From: Brachybacterium sp. YJGR34
GTDB taxonomy: Bacteria; Actinomycetota; Actinomycetes; Actinomycetales; Dermabacteraceae
DNA length: 64,000 nucleotides
Direction of reading: 5' to 3'
Assembly: GCF_003347015.1 (NCBI RefSeq)
Contig: NZ_PNFB01000005.1
Coordinates: forward strand, 186,001-250,000
Part shown: in pieces, positions 42,468 to 51,497 of the stretch
Position numbering within the stretch: position 1 is the first letter of the stretch
Layout of the letters: every line of letters starts with the position of its first letter
Made by a program: the position numbers and the translations under genes
The notes under the pieces: generated by a model
The model's database searches: none
What the model was told of the DNA's origin: nothing
What the model saw: the letters and a program-made list of their open reading frames with translations, nothing else

Positions 42468-43180
42468 TGACCGGGATCCGCCTGACCCGCGCGGAGGCCG
42501 CGCCGGTGCGGGTGGAGACCACCCCCGGCCCGCTGCAGGCCCGCACCATCACCCGCACGGCCGAGGGCGCGCATCTCGCCCTGGTCGCGGGCGGGGCGAT
42601 GCTGATCGGCGGCGACTGCCTCGACCTCGAGATCCATGTCGGCGCGCACTGCACTCTCGACCTCGAGGACGTCGGCGGACTGGTCGCCTATCCCGGCCCG
42701 CCCAGCCGCGTCGACGTGCGGATCGTGCTCGAGGAGGGCGCGTCGCTGATCTGGCGCACCCACCCCTTCGTCGTTGCCTCCGGCGCCGTCGTGGACCGCG
42801 ACACCGCGGCGACCCTCGCTCCCGGCAGCGCGCTGCTGCTGCGGGAGACCCTCGTGCTGGGCCGCACCGGGGAGCGCGGCGGACGGATCCGACAGCGCCT
42901 CCACGCCCGCTGGTCCGACGGCACCCCGGTGCACCTCGAGGACCTCGACCTCGACGGCGAGCGGCCCGCGGCCGGGGTGCTCGGCGCGCACCGGGTGCTG
43001 GACAGCGCGGTGCTGCTGGGGCGCCGGCCCTCGGAGGTGCCGGGCCACGTGCTGCTCCACCTCGATCAGCCCGGTGCGATCGCCCGGTCCCTCGCCGATC
43101 GTGCCCACGCCTCCGGGCTCGATCCGCTCGCCGCGCGGTGGGCCGCGGAGCTGCTCGGCCCGGAAGCCCCGCTCGGATGA
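42467..43180 (+). CDS. ureD: Urease accessory protein UreD
   Basis: A 237-residue UreD/UreH, the scaffold that docks UreF and UreG to urease. It shows GGAMLIGGDCLDLEIHVGAH and LVAYPGPPSRVDVRIVLEEGA; the family is poorly conserved and this is a short member. Start overlaps the ureG stop (TGATG). It ends the operon; the aldo/keto reductase begins 38 nt later from its own promoter. Confidence 0.9.
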   Translation: MTGIRLTRAEAAPVRVETTPGPLQARTITRTAEGAHLALVAGGAMLIGGDCLDLEIHVGAHCTLDLEDVGGLVAYPGPPSRVDVRIVLEEGASLIWRTHPFVVASGAVVDRDTAATLAPGSALLLRETLVLGRTGERGGRIRQRLHARWSDGTPVHLEDLDLDGERPAAGVLGAHRVLDSAVLLGRRPSEVPGHVLLHLDQPGAIARSLADRAHASGLDPLAARWAAELLGPEAPLG

Positions 43181-43204
43181 CTCCCCCGGGGACCGCTTTC
43201 CCGC

Positions 43205-43210
43205 TAGGCT
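43205..43210 (+). promoter_or_regulatory. -10 box (TAGGCT) for the aldo/keto reductase
   Basis: TAGGCT 8 nt before the ATG at 43219, a slightly longer gap than the other leaderless genes here. Confidence 0.4.
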
Positions 43211-43218
43211 CGGCTCCC

Positions 43219-44103
43219 ATGAGCGCACCCACCCGCCGCATCGGCTCCCTGACCGTCTCCGCCCTGGGACTGGGCGCCATGCCCCTGTCCATGGGGCGCG
43301 GCGAACCGGCCCCGCACGACCGGGCCATCGCCACCATCCATGCCGCCCTCGACGCCGGCATCACGCTCCTGGACACCGCGGACATCTACGCCCCCAGCTG
43401 GGACACGATGGGCCACAACGAGGCGTTCGTCGCCGAGGGCCTGGCCTCCTGGGACGGCGACGCCTCGCAGATCGCCGTCGCGACCAAGGGCGGGATCACG
43501 CGATCGGCCGAGGGCGGCGGCCGCGACGGCACCCTGCCCTATCTCCGCTCCGCGCTCGAGAAGTCCCTGGCGGCCCTGGGCACCGACAGCGTGGACCTCT
43601 ACTACTGGCACCGCCCGGACCGCAGCATCCGCTACGCCGAGGGCGTCGAGGCGCTCGCCACGCTCCAGCAGGAGGGACTGATCCGCGAGGTCGGCATCTC
43701 CAACGCGAACGTCGAGGAGATCGACGTGGCGATCGAGGTGCTGGGCGAGGGCGGCCTGGCCGCGGTGCAGAACGAGTTCTCGCCCACGTTCTTCCACACC
43801 AGCCGCCGCGAGCTGCGCCACTGCGCCGAGCACGGCATCGCCTTCGTGCCGTGGTCGCCGCTGGGTGGCACCGGCGGCGGCGCGAGCGCCGTGGGGGAGC
43901 GGTTCCCGCAGATCCGGCGGATCGCCGAGGCGCACGGGGTGAGCCCCCAGCAGGTGGTGCTGGCCTGGGAGCTCTCGCTCGACGAGCACGTGATCCCGAT
44001 CCCCGGGGCCAGCCGTCCGGAGTCGATCACCGACTCCGCCGCGGCGATGTCTCTCCAGCTCAGCGAGGGCGAGCGCGCCGAGCTCGACGGCATCATCGCC
44101 TGA
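43219..44103 (+). CDS. Aldo/keto reductase
   Basis: A 294-residue TIM-barrel reductase, NADPH-dependent. The catalytic Asp and Tyr are in LLDTADIYAPSW, with Lys in ATKGGI and His in YYWHRPD; the cofactor site SRPESITDSAAAMS lies near the C-terminus. Probably cytosolic aldehyde or ketone reduction, substrate undefined. It follows the urease operon but has its own leaderless-type promoter, and no link to urease is evident. Confidence 0.9.
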   Translation: MSAPTRRIGSLTVSALGLGAMPLSMGRGEPAPHDRAIATIHAALDAGITLLDTADIYAPSWDTMGHNEAFVAEGLASWDGDASQIAVATKGGITRSAEGGGRDGTLPYLRSALEKSLAALGTDSVDLYYWHRPDRSIRYAEGVEALATLQQEGLIREVGISNANVEEIDVAIEVLGEGGLAAVQNEFSPTFFHTSRRELRHCAEHGIAFVPWSPLGGTGGGASAVGERFPQIRRIAEAHGVSPQQVVLAWELSLDEHVIPIPGASRPESITDSAAAMSLQLSEGERAELDGIIA

Positions 44104-44351
44104 GTCGCATCTCCCTTGCCGCTCCCGGGCGGCAGGAGTACGGTGACGGCGTCCCGGACGGGACGGAGCATCGGATGAAGGAGAGCGGCATGCCCACGAG
44201 GCCTGCAGGGAGCGAGGCGGCCCACGCGGCCTGCTCGGGCTGATCCCGGCGTGCGCGCTGCACGCCGCCGTGATCGACCCCTTCATCTCCCGCGCGTCGG
44301 GACCCCCGCTCGGAGCGGGCGTTCCCGCGCGCCCGTTCCCGAGGACCCCTC
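44104..44351 (+). other. 248-nt gap with a 22-codon open frame and a hairpin
   Basis: A short frame at 44175-44243 would code 22 residues, starting MKESGMPTRPAG, after a weak GGACGGAG. Its stop is followed directly by an 8-bp stem (CGGCGTGC / GCACGCCG, 44247-44267). The hairpin may terminate the reductase transcript; a leader-peptide role for the short frame cannot be supported further. Confidence 0.25.
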
Positions 44352-44849
44352 ATGAACCCACTGACCGAGCATCAGATCCGCACCTCCTTCGTCAACGCCA
44401 GCAAGGGCGTCGCCCAGCGCGCCGCCCTGCCCGACCTCGCCGAGGCGGCGTGGGAGGACCTCGACTACCTGGGCTGGCAGGATGCCAAGAAGCCCCAGCA
44501 GCACTACGTCGTCCTCGAGGTCGACGGCGAGATCGTGGGCCTGCTGCTGCGCGGCACCGGCCGCCCGCCCGGGAAGAAGATGCTGTGCGCGTGGTGCGAG
44601 GACGTGATCGACGGCGTGGCCGCGGCCTCCTTCGTCGCGCCGCTGGCCGGGGCGTCCGGCCGCCGCGGCAACACCAAGGGCACGGCGGTGTGCGCGGACT
44701 TCCGCTGCTCGCGCAATGTGCGCCGGGCACCGGCGGCCTACGAGCTGCGCTCCGAGGATCCCGCCCTGCTGGCCTACCACCGCGAGCAGCGGATCGCCGG
44801 ACTGCGCGAGCGCAGCACCGGCTTCGCCCGCGCGATCATGGGCGGCTGA
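44352..44849 (+). CDS. FBP-domain (FusB-like, elongation factor G-binding) zinc protein
   Basis: A 165-residue protein with a helical N-terminal half and a treble-clef zinc finger: Cys79 and Cys82 (CAWC), Cys114 and Cys119 (CADFRC). This matches the FBP domain of FusB/FusC, which bind EF-G and rescue it from fusidic acid. Many actinobacteria have such a protein as a general EF-G-binding factor. Resistance is possible but not shown. Its 3' end overlaps the convergent kinase gene by 14 nt. Confidence 0.82.
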   Translation: MNPLTEHQIRTSFVNASKGVAQRAALPDLAEAAWEDLDYLGWQDAKKPQQHYVVLEVDGEIVGLLLRGTGRPPGKKMLCAWCEDVIDGVAAASFVAPLAGASGRRGNTKGTAVCADFRCSRNVRRAPAAYELRSEDPALLAYHREQRIAGLRERSTGFARAIMGG

Positions 44850-45495
44850 GCACCACCACCGCATCGGCTCGGGACCGGGTGCCGGCCACCCGGCGGGCAT
44901 TGTCCTCGTCGGGTCCCAGCACCCAGTCCCGGGCCTGCGCGGGAGACTTCCCGAAGCGCTCGTGCCGGGCGATGAGCCGTTCGCGCCGCAGCGCGTCCTC
45001 CGTCTCGACGTACCAGCAGGCATCGAGCAGACCGCGCACCGGGGCGAATCCCCCGCAGGGATCGAGCAGGTAGTTGCCCTCGGTGATCACGAGCGACGCC
45101 TCGCCGGGCACCTCGATCGCGCCGGCGATCGGCTGCTCGAGCTCCCGTTCGAACATCGGCGCCCACACCGCCGGGTCCTGGCTCCGCGCAGTTCGCAGGC
45201 GCTGCAGGAGCGCCGCGTAGCCGGCCGCGTCGAAGGTGTCGGGGGCGCCCTTGCGTCCCGCGCGGCCCAGGCGTTCGAGCGCGATGTCGGCCAGGTGGAA
45301 GCCGTCCATCGGCACCACCGCGCAGGAGCCCGGGGGCAGCTGCGCGGCGAGCTGCGCGGTGAGCGTCGACTTCCCGGCGCCGGGCGCGCCGGCGATGCCC
45401 AGCAGGCGGCGCGCTCCGGCCCGGCGCGCCGCGTCCAGCAACGCGAGGGCGCGGTCGAGGGCCTCCTCCTCGGTGATCTCGGGCGGTGCGCTCAT
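44836..45495 (-). CDS. P-loop nucleoside/nucleotide kinase family protein (PanK/uridine-kinase-like)
   Basis: A 219-residue kinase with Walker A GAPGAGKST (residues 36-44), VVPMDGFHLADIAL (Walker B-like Asp and the DGFH motif), a GAPDTFD phosphate-binding loop and VITEGNYLL. This set is typical of the phosphoribulokinase/uridine-kinase/pantothenate-kinase fold, often a fructose or nucleoside kinase in bacteria. Acceptor unknown. The ATG overlaps the helicase gene stop by 4 nt, so the three genes on this strand form an operon. Confidence 0.87.
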   Translation of the reverse strand: MSAPPEITEEEALDRALALLDAARRAGARRLLGIAGAPGAGKSTLTAQLAAQLPPGSCAVVPMDGFHLADIALERLGRAGRKGAPDTFDAAGYAALLQRLRTARSQDPAVWAPMFERELEQPIAGAIEVPGEASLVITEGNYLLDPCGGFAPVRGLLDACWYVETEDALRRERLIARHERFGKSPAQARDWVLGPDEDNARRVAGTRSRADAVVVLSRP

Positions 45496-48400
45496 GCCAG
45501 CATCACCTCGAGCACCTCGCCGCGCAGGGGGAGGTGGATCAGCACCCGGGAGGGCGCCCGGCCCGCGGCCGCGAGCGCCCGGGCGTAGGTCGCCATCTGC
45601 CCCAGGTACTCCCGGCGCACGTGCTCCACCGGTTCCTGCCCGGGATAGGACTTGTGGTCCACCAGCACGATCTGCCCGTCCGGCAGGCGCAGCAGGGTGT
45701 CGATCCAGCCCTCCATCACCTGATCGTCCTCGTTCCACCAGGTGATCGGCTGCTCGGTGAGCTGCTCGGCGCCGGGGAACGCCGCCTCCAGATGCGCGAG
45801 CCAGGCCTCGCCCGCACCGTGCAGCGCCTCCGCGCCCATCGCCCGGGTGACGCTCCACCGCTCCACCAGCCGCTGCGCGGCCCGCTTCCGCTGGTCCTGG
45901 TCGAGGGCGGCGAGCGGCAGGGCGAGATAGGCGTGGACGGCCTCCCCCACCCGTTCCCAGTGCTGCCCGCCGTGCTCGACGAGCGCCGGGCCGATGCGCA
46001 CCGGGTCGCCCACGATCCCGTGGGCGTCGGCCGAGGCGACGGCGGAGGCCTGGAAGCGCGCCGCCTGGCCGGACGCCACGGGTCGGGGCCCGGGCGGCAG
46101 GTCGGTCGCGGCCAGCGGCGTCGCGACGAAGCGGTAGTCCTCGCCCTCCGGAGCCTCGGTGCGCAGCGTCCGGATTCTCGCGGGCAGGGGCTCGTCGCGC
46201 CCCGCGACCGCGATCGACGAGCCGTCGTTGTCCCAGCTCAGCAGCGGAGGCGGTTCGTCCGCGTCGCTGACCAGCGCATCGAGCACGGGGGCGCGGCCCT
46301 CGCCGGCGAGGATCGTCATGTCCTTCGCACGGGTGAGGGCGACGTACTGCAGGCGCCCGGATTCCTCCCGCTCGATGCGGGTGCGCCGCCGGGCATGCTC
46401 GGTCGCCCCGAGCAGCTCCTGCAGGGGCGCGAAGGTGGGCAGCACGGGCGGCCAGTACCGGGCCTCACGGCCGGCGAGCGGCGCGGTGACGTCCAGCTGC
46501 GGGGCCGGGACGATGAACGATCCCGCGGTCTGGGAGCGCACCGCGGCCTTGAGGTCGAGGAGCACCACGACCCGGGAGAACTCGAGCCCCTTCGCCGAGT
46601 GCATGGTCCCCACCCACACGGTCTCGGGCAGGTCCGTGAGGTCGGGCCCGCGCTCGGCGCCGTCGAGCGCGACGCGCAGGGAGGTGAGGGTGACGGGGGC
46701 CGAGGCCGCGCGCGCCTGCTCGGCGTGCTCCGCGGCGAGGGCTCGCAGCGCATCGAGGGTGCGCAGGCGCTGCTCGGGATCGCTCCAGGAGCGGATCCGC
46801 TCGGGCAGGTCGAGGGCGTCGATCAGCGCCGTGACCATCTCCACCCCCGTCAGCTCCGGGCAGTCCTCCCGCAGCGCCCGCAGCTCGTCGAGCACGGGAT
46901 CCCGCCACCAGCGCTCGAGCACCGCCTCGCGGTCGTCGCGGTCCGCGGCGGCGGTGAGCTGGGCGAACCAGTCGCCATGCGCGCCGTGGTCGTCGAGCAG
47001 ATCCACGAGCTCGGTGAGGGCGAGGGTGTCGCGGCGGTCCAGGGCGACGGCGAGGCCGGCCCGCACGATCCGCCCCTCGCGGGCGGCGAGCACGGGGACG
47101 CCGTCGCCGGAGGCGGGGATGCCGCGCGCGGCGAGGGCCTGGGCCACGGCGGCGGCCTCGTCGTTCGTCCGCACCAGCACGGCGATGTCACCGGGGCCGG
47201 TGTCGGGATCGGCGAGGAGCTCCGCGATCCCGTCGGCCACCGCGACGGGCCTCTGCGCGGCCGTGGGCGGCTTGCGCTTCCCGTTCTTGAAGAGCTGCAC
47301 GGGCGTGCACCAGGCCTCGAGTCCGCCGCGAGGCCGTTCCGCCCAGCCCGCACGTGCCGCGGGAGCTGCCTCGAGGACCACCCGCTCGCGCGGCAGCTCG
47401 GGGAAGATCTGCGGGAAGATCGCGGTGACCAGGGAGAGGACGTCGTCCTGGGAGCGCCAGGAGTGGCGGAGGTCCTCGATGACGCCGCGGCCCAGCACCG
47501 AGTCCCCGGCCTCGAGCTGCTCGATGATGCCGCGCATGAGGGAGGGGTCGGCGCCGCGGAAGGCATAGATCGCCTGCTTCGGGTCGCCCACCCACACCTT
47601 GTCCTCGATGAGCTGGCTGAGCTCGAGGAAGAGGGCGAGCTGGACGGGGGAGGTGTCCTGGAACTCGTCGACCGCGAGCAGGCGGAAGCGGGAGCGGATC
47701 ACGCCGCGCACCCGCTCGCTGGAGCGCAGCAGCTGCAGCGCTCCCACCTCCTGGTCGATGAAGTCGATCAGGCCCGCCTCCCGCTTGTAGCGGGCGTAGG
47801 CGTCCAGGGAGTCCGCGGCCGTGTTCATGACCAGGGAGATCAGGGCGCGGAGGTCCTCCTGGAGGGCGGGGTTGGCCAGCAGCCCCTCGCGCACCTCGAG
47901 CGCGAGGTCGATCAGCGCCTCATCGATCTTCGCGACATAGGTGTACCCGCCGTCGCCGCCGCCCAGCTTCCCCTCGGCGATCTTCGTGATCTTCGTCCAG
48001 GCGCTCCACGGCGCCCGCTCGGCACCTCGCAGCGTGCGCAGCAGCTGTTCGAGCACCGGCAGCTGCTTCGCCGCGGATCTCAGTGCGTTGACCTCACCCT
48101 TGGCGAGCCCGGAGTGCGGATCATCGGCCGCCGCGGTCTCCGCCCGCAGCCCCGCGAGCGCGCCTGCGAGCTGCTCGGTCCACGGCCCGCGCCGGTCCTC
48201 CCCGGGCTCGGGCAGCCCCGCCGCGCGCAGCTCCTCCCACGACCGCGCGGCGGCCTCGCGCAGCTGCTCGGCGCTGAGCAGATTGGTGCGCGCGCTCTCG
48301 GCGAGGACGCGCACGGCCTGGCGCCAGGAGGGCTTCTCCCCGTAGCGCTGCTCCGGGGTCTCGGGGCCGTCCACCTCGGTGCGGGCCAGCAGGTCGCGGG

Positions 48401-48770
48401 CGGGCTCGCCCGCGATCCCGGCCGTCTCGGCGATCGCGGCGGAGAAGGCGGACTTCTGCTGCTCGTCGTCCAGGGTCCGCACCTCGGGGGAGATCCCGGC
48501 ATCCAGCGCGAACTCCTGCAGCAGCCGGCCGAACACCGAGTTCACGGTGCCGATCAGAGCGCTGTCGGTCGCGCGCGCCTGCTCGGCGAGCCCCTCCTCG
48601 AGGAGGGTGCGGCGCACCCGGTCCGACAGCTCCGCGGCGGCCTTCTTCGTGAAGGTGGTGGCGATCAGCTGGGAGGGCTGCAGGCCGCCGCGAACCTCCG
48701 CGGCGATCCGGTGGGTGAGGGTGTAGGTCTTCCCGGATCCGGCCGAGGCGTTGATCAGCGTGAAGGTCAT
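45492..48770 (-). CDS. UvrD/RecB-type helicase-nuclease (AddA-like)
   Basis: A 1092-residue superfamily-1 helicase. Walker A is ASAGSGKT (residues 8-15), followed by TFTKKAAAEL (motif Ia), VDEFQDTS (motif II), WVGDPKQAIYAFRGAD (III), MHSAKGLEF (V) and YVALTRAKD (VI). The C-terminus holds a RecB-family PD-(D/E)xK nuclease: Asp in EGWIDTLL, DHKS, and the QMATY motif. It would unwind and degrade double-strand DNA ends for recombination repair together with the AddB-like partner upstream. The frame stays open far upstream without meaning; ATG 48770 overlaps the partner by 4 nt. Confidence 0.93.
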   Translation of the reverse strand: MTFTLINASAGSGKTYTLTHRIAAEVRGGLQPSQLIATTFTKKAAAELSDRVRRTLLEEGLAEQARATDSALIGTVNSVFGRLLQEFALDAGISPEVRTLDDEQQKSAFSAAIAETAGIAGEPARDLLARTEVDGPETPEQRYGEKPSWRQAVRVLAESARTNLLSAEQLREAAARSWEELRAAGLPEPGEDRRGPWTEQLAGALAGLRAETAAADDPHSGLAKGEVNALRSAAKQLPVLEQLLRTLRGAERAPWSAWTKITKIAEGKLGGGDGGYTYVAKIDEALIDLALEVREGLLANPALQEDLRALISLVMNTAADSLDAYARYKREAGLIDFIDQEVGALQLLRSSERVRGVIRSRFRLLAVDEFQDTSPVQLALFLELSQLIEDKVWVGDPKQAIYAFRGADPSLMRGIIEQLEAGDSVLGRGVIEDLRHSWRSQDDVLSLVTAIFPQIFPELPRERVVLEAAPAARAGWAERPRGGLEAWCTPVQLFKNGKRKPPTAAQRPVAVADGIAELLADPDTGPGDIAVLVRTNDEAAAVAQALAARGIPASGDGVPVLAAREGRIVRAGLAVALDRRDTLALTELVDLLDDHGAHGDWFAQLTAAADRDDREAVLERWWRDPVLDELRALREDCPELTGVEMVTALIDALDLPERIRSWSDPEQRLRTLDALRALAAEHAEQARAASAPVTLTSLRVALDGAERGPDLTDLPETVWVGTMHSAKGLEFSRVVVLLDLKAAVRSQTAGSFIVPAPQLDVTAPLAGREARYWPPVLPTFAPLQELLGATEHARRRTRIEREESGRLQYVALTRAKDMTILAGEGRAPVLDALVSDADEPPPLLSWDNDGSSIAVAGRDEPLPARIRTLRTEAPEGEDYRFVATPLAATDLPPGPRPVASGQAARFQASAVASADAHGIVGDPVRIGPALVEHGGQHWERVGEAVHAYLALPLAALDQDQRKRAAQRLVERWSVTRAMGAEALHGAGEAWLAHLEAAFPGAEQLTEQPITWWNEDDQVMEGWIDTLLRLPDGQIVLVDHKSYPGQEPVEHVRREYLGQMATYARALAAAGRAPSRVLIHLPLRGEVLEVMLA

Positions 48771-51430
48771 CGCCAGTCTCCCGTCAGTCCGCACAGCTGC
48801 GCGTACTCGCTGCTTCCGCAATAGGCCCGGACCACGAGACCGCCCTCGGCGCGAGCCGTGGCCCGGGCCCCGGACCAGGCCCTGCCCTGCTGGTCGTAGG
48901 TCGGTCCTGCCCCTTCCAGCACTTCGCGGCAGCCCACGTGCACCGTGCCGGCGGCCACGTCGTCGAGCGCCGTCGTGATCGCCGCGACCATCCGCCGCCA
49001 CGAGTCCTCCACGTCCATCGGAGCGCGCCCGCGCGGGTCCAGCGCGGGGTCGGCGGCCACGAACTCGGCGCCCTTGAGCAGGTAGTAGCCCACCGTCGGC
49101 GGCGGATCGACGCCCAGGGACCAGGCGTAGGTGGCGAGCTGGATCGCCTCGGAGGTGTCGTAGAGGTCGTCGTAGCCCTTCCGGCTGCTGGTCCACTTCA
49201 GGTCGATGACGGCGGGGCGGCCGGAGGCGTCCACGGCATCGAGGTCGCGGCTGCCGCGGACGTCGACGGTGCGCGGTCCGCCGGCGAGGTCGAGTGCGAG
49301 GGGACGGGAGAAGCCGCTCTCGGTGCCGGTGATCCGCAGTCCCGCGACGGCCATCCGCTCGAACAGCTCGCGCACGGAGCGCACGGCCCGGGCACGGATG
49401 TCGCCGCGCTCGGCGCTGTGGCCGGGCAGGTCGAGCTCGGAGGCCAGCTGGGGGACGAGCGCATCGAAGACCTCGCCCACGCGCTCCGCGGCGGGGACCG
49501 TCAGCGGGACGCCGCCGAGGTCCTCGTCGACCCTCTCGTGCACGAGCTGCTCGACGACGGCGTGGACGAGGGTGCCGATCATCGGCCGACCGGTGGGCAG
49601 GGCCGCCACCTGGGCGGGCCGGATCCCGAGCGCGTACTGGAGCACCCAGTGGTGCGGGCAGCTGATGAGCGTCGAGGCCTGGGAGAAGGAGAGGCGCTCG
49701 GGCAGCAGATGCGCGGCCGGCCCGATGCTCAGCGGGCTCTCCGGCGGCGGCGCGATCTCCGCCCGCGGCGGCGTCCTCACCGCCAGCGTCCGTCCGGCCA
49801 GCGACCAGGTGCTGCCGCTCAGCAGGTCCTGCGGTGCGAGGCGGTCGCTCTCGTCGCGGCCGCGCGAGGCCTCGAGCAGGGCCAGCAGGGCGCTCGGCGC
49901 GGGGTCCTGCTCGAGCCGCCGGCCGGGCAGCACCGCGACCACGCGCTGCGCGGAGCCCAGTCCCCGCAGCGCGGCGTCGACCTGCAGCGAGGCCAGGTGC
50001 TCGGGGGTCGCCGGCCGTGCACCGGCCGCCTCGAGGGCGCGCAGCTCGCCGGGATCCCAGCGCGGGGCGGAGGGGGCGCTCTCGCCCGGCCCCAACCACA
50101 GCACCGTGCCCCCGTCGGCCCGCACCTGCGCCGCGCCCGTGGTCACCGACCACGGCGCGACCTCCGCGACGGCCCGGGGGGAGCGTCCCGAGCCGCCGCA
50201 CTCGTCGATGATCTGCTGCAGCGTCCGACGACTCAGCGGGATGCCCGGATCGAGCATCGCCAGGACGCCTCGCACGGCCTGGACGTGGAGAACGCTCGCG
50301 AGCACCGCACCCTGGCCGCGGGCGAGGCCGTGCAGGCGGCGCGCGAGCCACTCGAGCCGCTCCGCGATCACCGGGGGCCGCAGGTCCTCGGCCCGCAGCG
50401 GGGTGCTGACCAGCGCATCGATCTCCGCGGCGCCCTCCTCGGCGGCGAGGGCGGCGCGCCAGGCGGGTCCGCCGATGCCGGGTTCCCGGGTGAGGGCGCC
50501 CAGCAGCGCGTGCCGCACGCGGGCGGGGAACAGCCCGCGCGGCGCGGCGTCGGCGTCCGGTCCGGGCAGGAGGCGGAGGTCCAGCAGGGCGGCGAGCTGA
50601 TGGACGTCCACCGGGGCGGTGACGGCGTCGAGGAACAGGCCCACCACCTGGTGCGCGGCGCGGTCCGTGGACGCGGCCACGTGGCCCGTCGCCGGCAGGC
50701 CGCGTCGGTGCAGGGCGCGATCCAGCACGTCGGTGTCCGCGGCGGCGAGGAGGGTGAGCGGCTCGGTCCCGCCCGCGGCGAGGAAGCGGGCGGCGACGTC
50801 CGCCGCGGTCCACTCGTCGCGGCACTGGACCACCTCGAGCGCGGGGCGGTGCTCGCTCGCCGGGGCGGGGCCCGTGAGCTCGACGCCCTGCCCGGCGAGC
50901 AGGCCCAGCAGCGCGGGCCAGCGCCCGGGCAGCGCGGAGGGCTCCTCGTGCAGGGCGATGCTCGTGATCCCCAGCGGCCACGGCGTCCCCGCGGCGGCCA
51001 GCTGCTCGAGCTCCTCGACCACCTCGTGGAGGTCGTCGGCCGCACCGGGGGAGAGGGCGCCGGGCCGCGCCCGCTGCTCGATCATCGCGAGCGCCGCGAG
51101 CCGCGGCGGCAGTGCGGCGTCCGGTGCGAGGCTCCACCCGTCCTCGCGCGCCGCGTCCCGCCAGCGCAGCAGCTGGCGCGCCGTGCTCCACGGGTCCAGG
51201 GCGACGGAGCGTGCGGGCCAGAAGGCAGGGTCGGCGGCGCAGGGCTCGACGAGCTGCAGGTACTGCGCGATCCGCACCGCCTGGTCCACCGCCGGACGGG
51301 TCAGACCCAGGCGGGTCTGCAGCAGGGCCACGAGGCCGCGGGGACCGCAACGCAGCCTCCCGGTGGAGCCGCCGGCGCCGGCATCGGCCCAGGAGGAGCC
51401 GTCCAGCGCCCAGCCGAAATCGATCTGCAT
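48767..51430 (-). CDS. AddB-like PD-(D/E)xK nuclease partner
   Basis: An 887-residue protein with a degenerate helicase-like N-terminal part without Walker A and a C-terminal RecB-type nuclease: GTLVHAVVEQ (His), GSRDLDAVD (Asp), AVIDLKWTS (DxK) and AIQLATYAW (QxxxY). AddB proteins hold a 4Fe-4S cluster through Cys...Cys-x2-Cys-x5-Cys. Here Cys591 (ISCPHHW), Cys871 and Cys880 are kept, but the third position is Ser874. GGAGG lies 6 nt before the ATG. First gene of the repair operon. Confidence 0.88.
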   Translation of the reverse strand: MQIDFGWALDGSSWADAGAGGSTGRLRCGPRGLVALLQTRLGLTRPAVDQAVRIAQYLQLVEPCAADPAFWPARSVALDPWSTARQLLRWRDAAREDGWSLAPDAALPPRLAALAMIEQRARPGALSPGAADDLHEVVEELEQLAAAGTPWPLGITSIALHEEPSALPGRWPALLGLLAGQGVELTGPAPASEHRPALEVVQCRDEWTAADVAARFLAAGGTEPLTLLAAADTDVLDRALHRRGLPATGHVAASTDRAAHQVVGLFLDAVTAPVDVHQLAALLDLRLLPGPDADAAPRGLFPARVRHALLGALTREPGIGGPAWRAALAAEEGAAEIDALVSTPLRAEDLRPPVIAERLEWLARRLHGLARGQGAVLASVLHVQAVRGVLAMLDPGIPLSRRTLQQIIDECGGSGRSPRAVAEVAPWSVTTGAAQVRADGGTVLWLGPGESAPSAPRWDPGELRALEAAGARPATPEHLASLQVDAALRGLGSAQRVVAVLPGRRLEQDPAPSALLALLEASRGRDESDRLAPQDLLSGSTWSLAGRTLAVRTPPRAEIAPPPESPLSIGPAAHLLPERLSFSQASTLISCPHHWVLQYALGIRPAQVAALPTGRPMIGTLVHAVVEQLVHERVDEDLGGVPLTVPAAERVGEVFDALVPQLASELDLPGHSAERGDIRARAVRSVRELFERMAVAGLRITGTESGFSRPLALDLAGGPRTVDVRGSRDLDAVDASGRPAVIDLKWTSSRKGYDDLYDTSEAIQLATYAWSLGVDPPPTVGYYLLKGAEFVAADPALDPRGRAPMDVEDSWRRMVAAITTALDDVAAGTVHVGCREVLEGAGPTYDQQGRAWSGARATARAEGGLVVRAYCGSSEYAQLCGLTGDWR

Positions 51431-51465
51431 CGGGGCCTCCGCTCCGTCTCCGCCAGGACCTCCCC

Positions 51466-51471
51466 AGACTA
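51466..51471 (-). promoter_or_regulatory. Candidate -10 box (TAGTCT) for the AddAB-like operon
   Basis: TAGTCT on the minus strand would start transcription near 51459, leaving a leader of about 30 nt that contains GGAGG before the ATG at 51430. Confidence 0.4.
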
Positions 51472-51497
51472 GGCGAGGGGCCCGACGCCCGGAGACC

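Noticed and set aside
44175..44243. A 22-residue leader peptide
   Set aside because: No run of a single amino acid, no alternate hairpins and no biosynthetic operon follows; listed only as part of the gap.
45492..51350. One 1952-codon open frame on the minus strand through both repair genes
   Set aside because: Only the first part from 48770 downward encodes the helicase; upstream the frame is a shadow of the AddB-like gene, whose own frame has the nuclease motifs and correct overlap.
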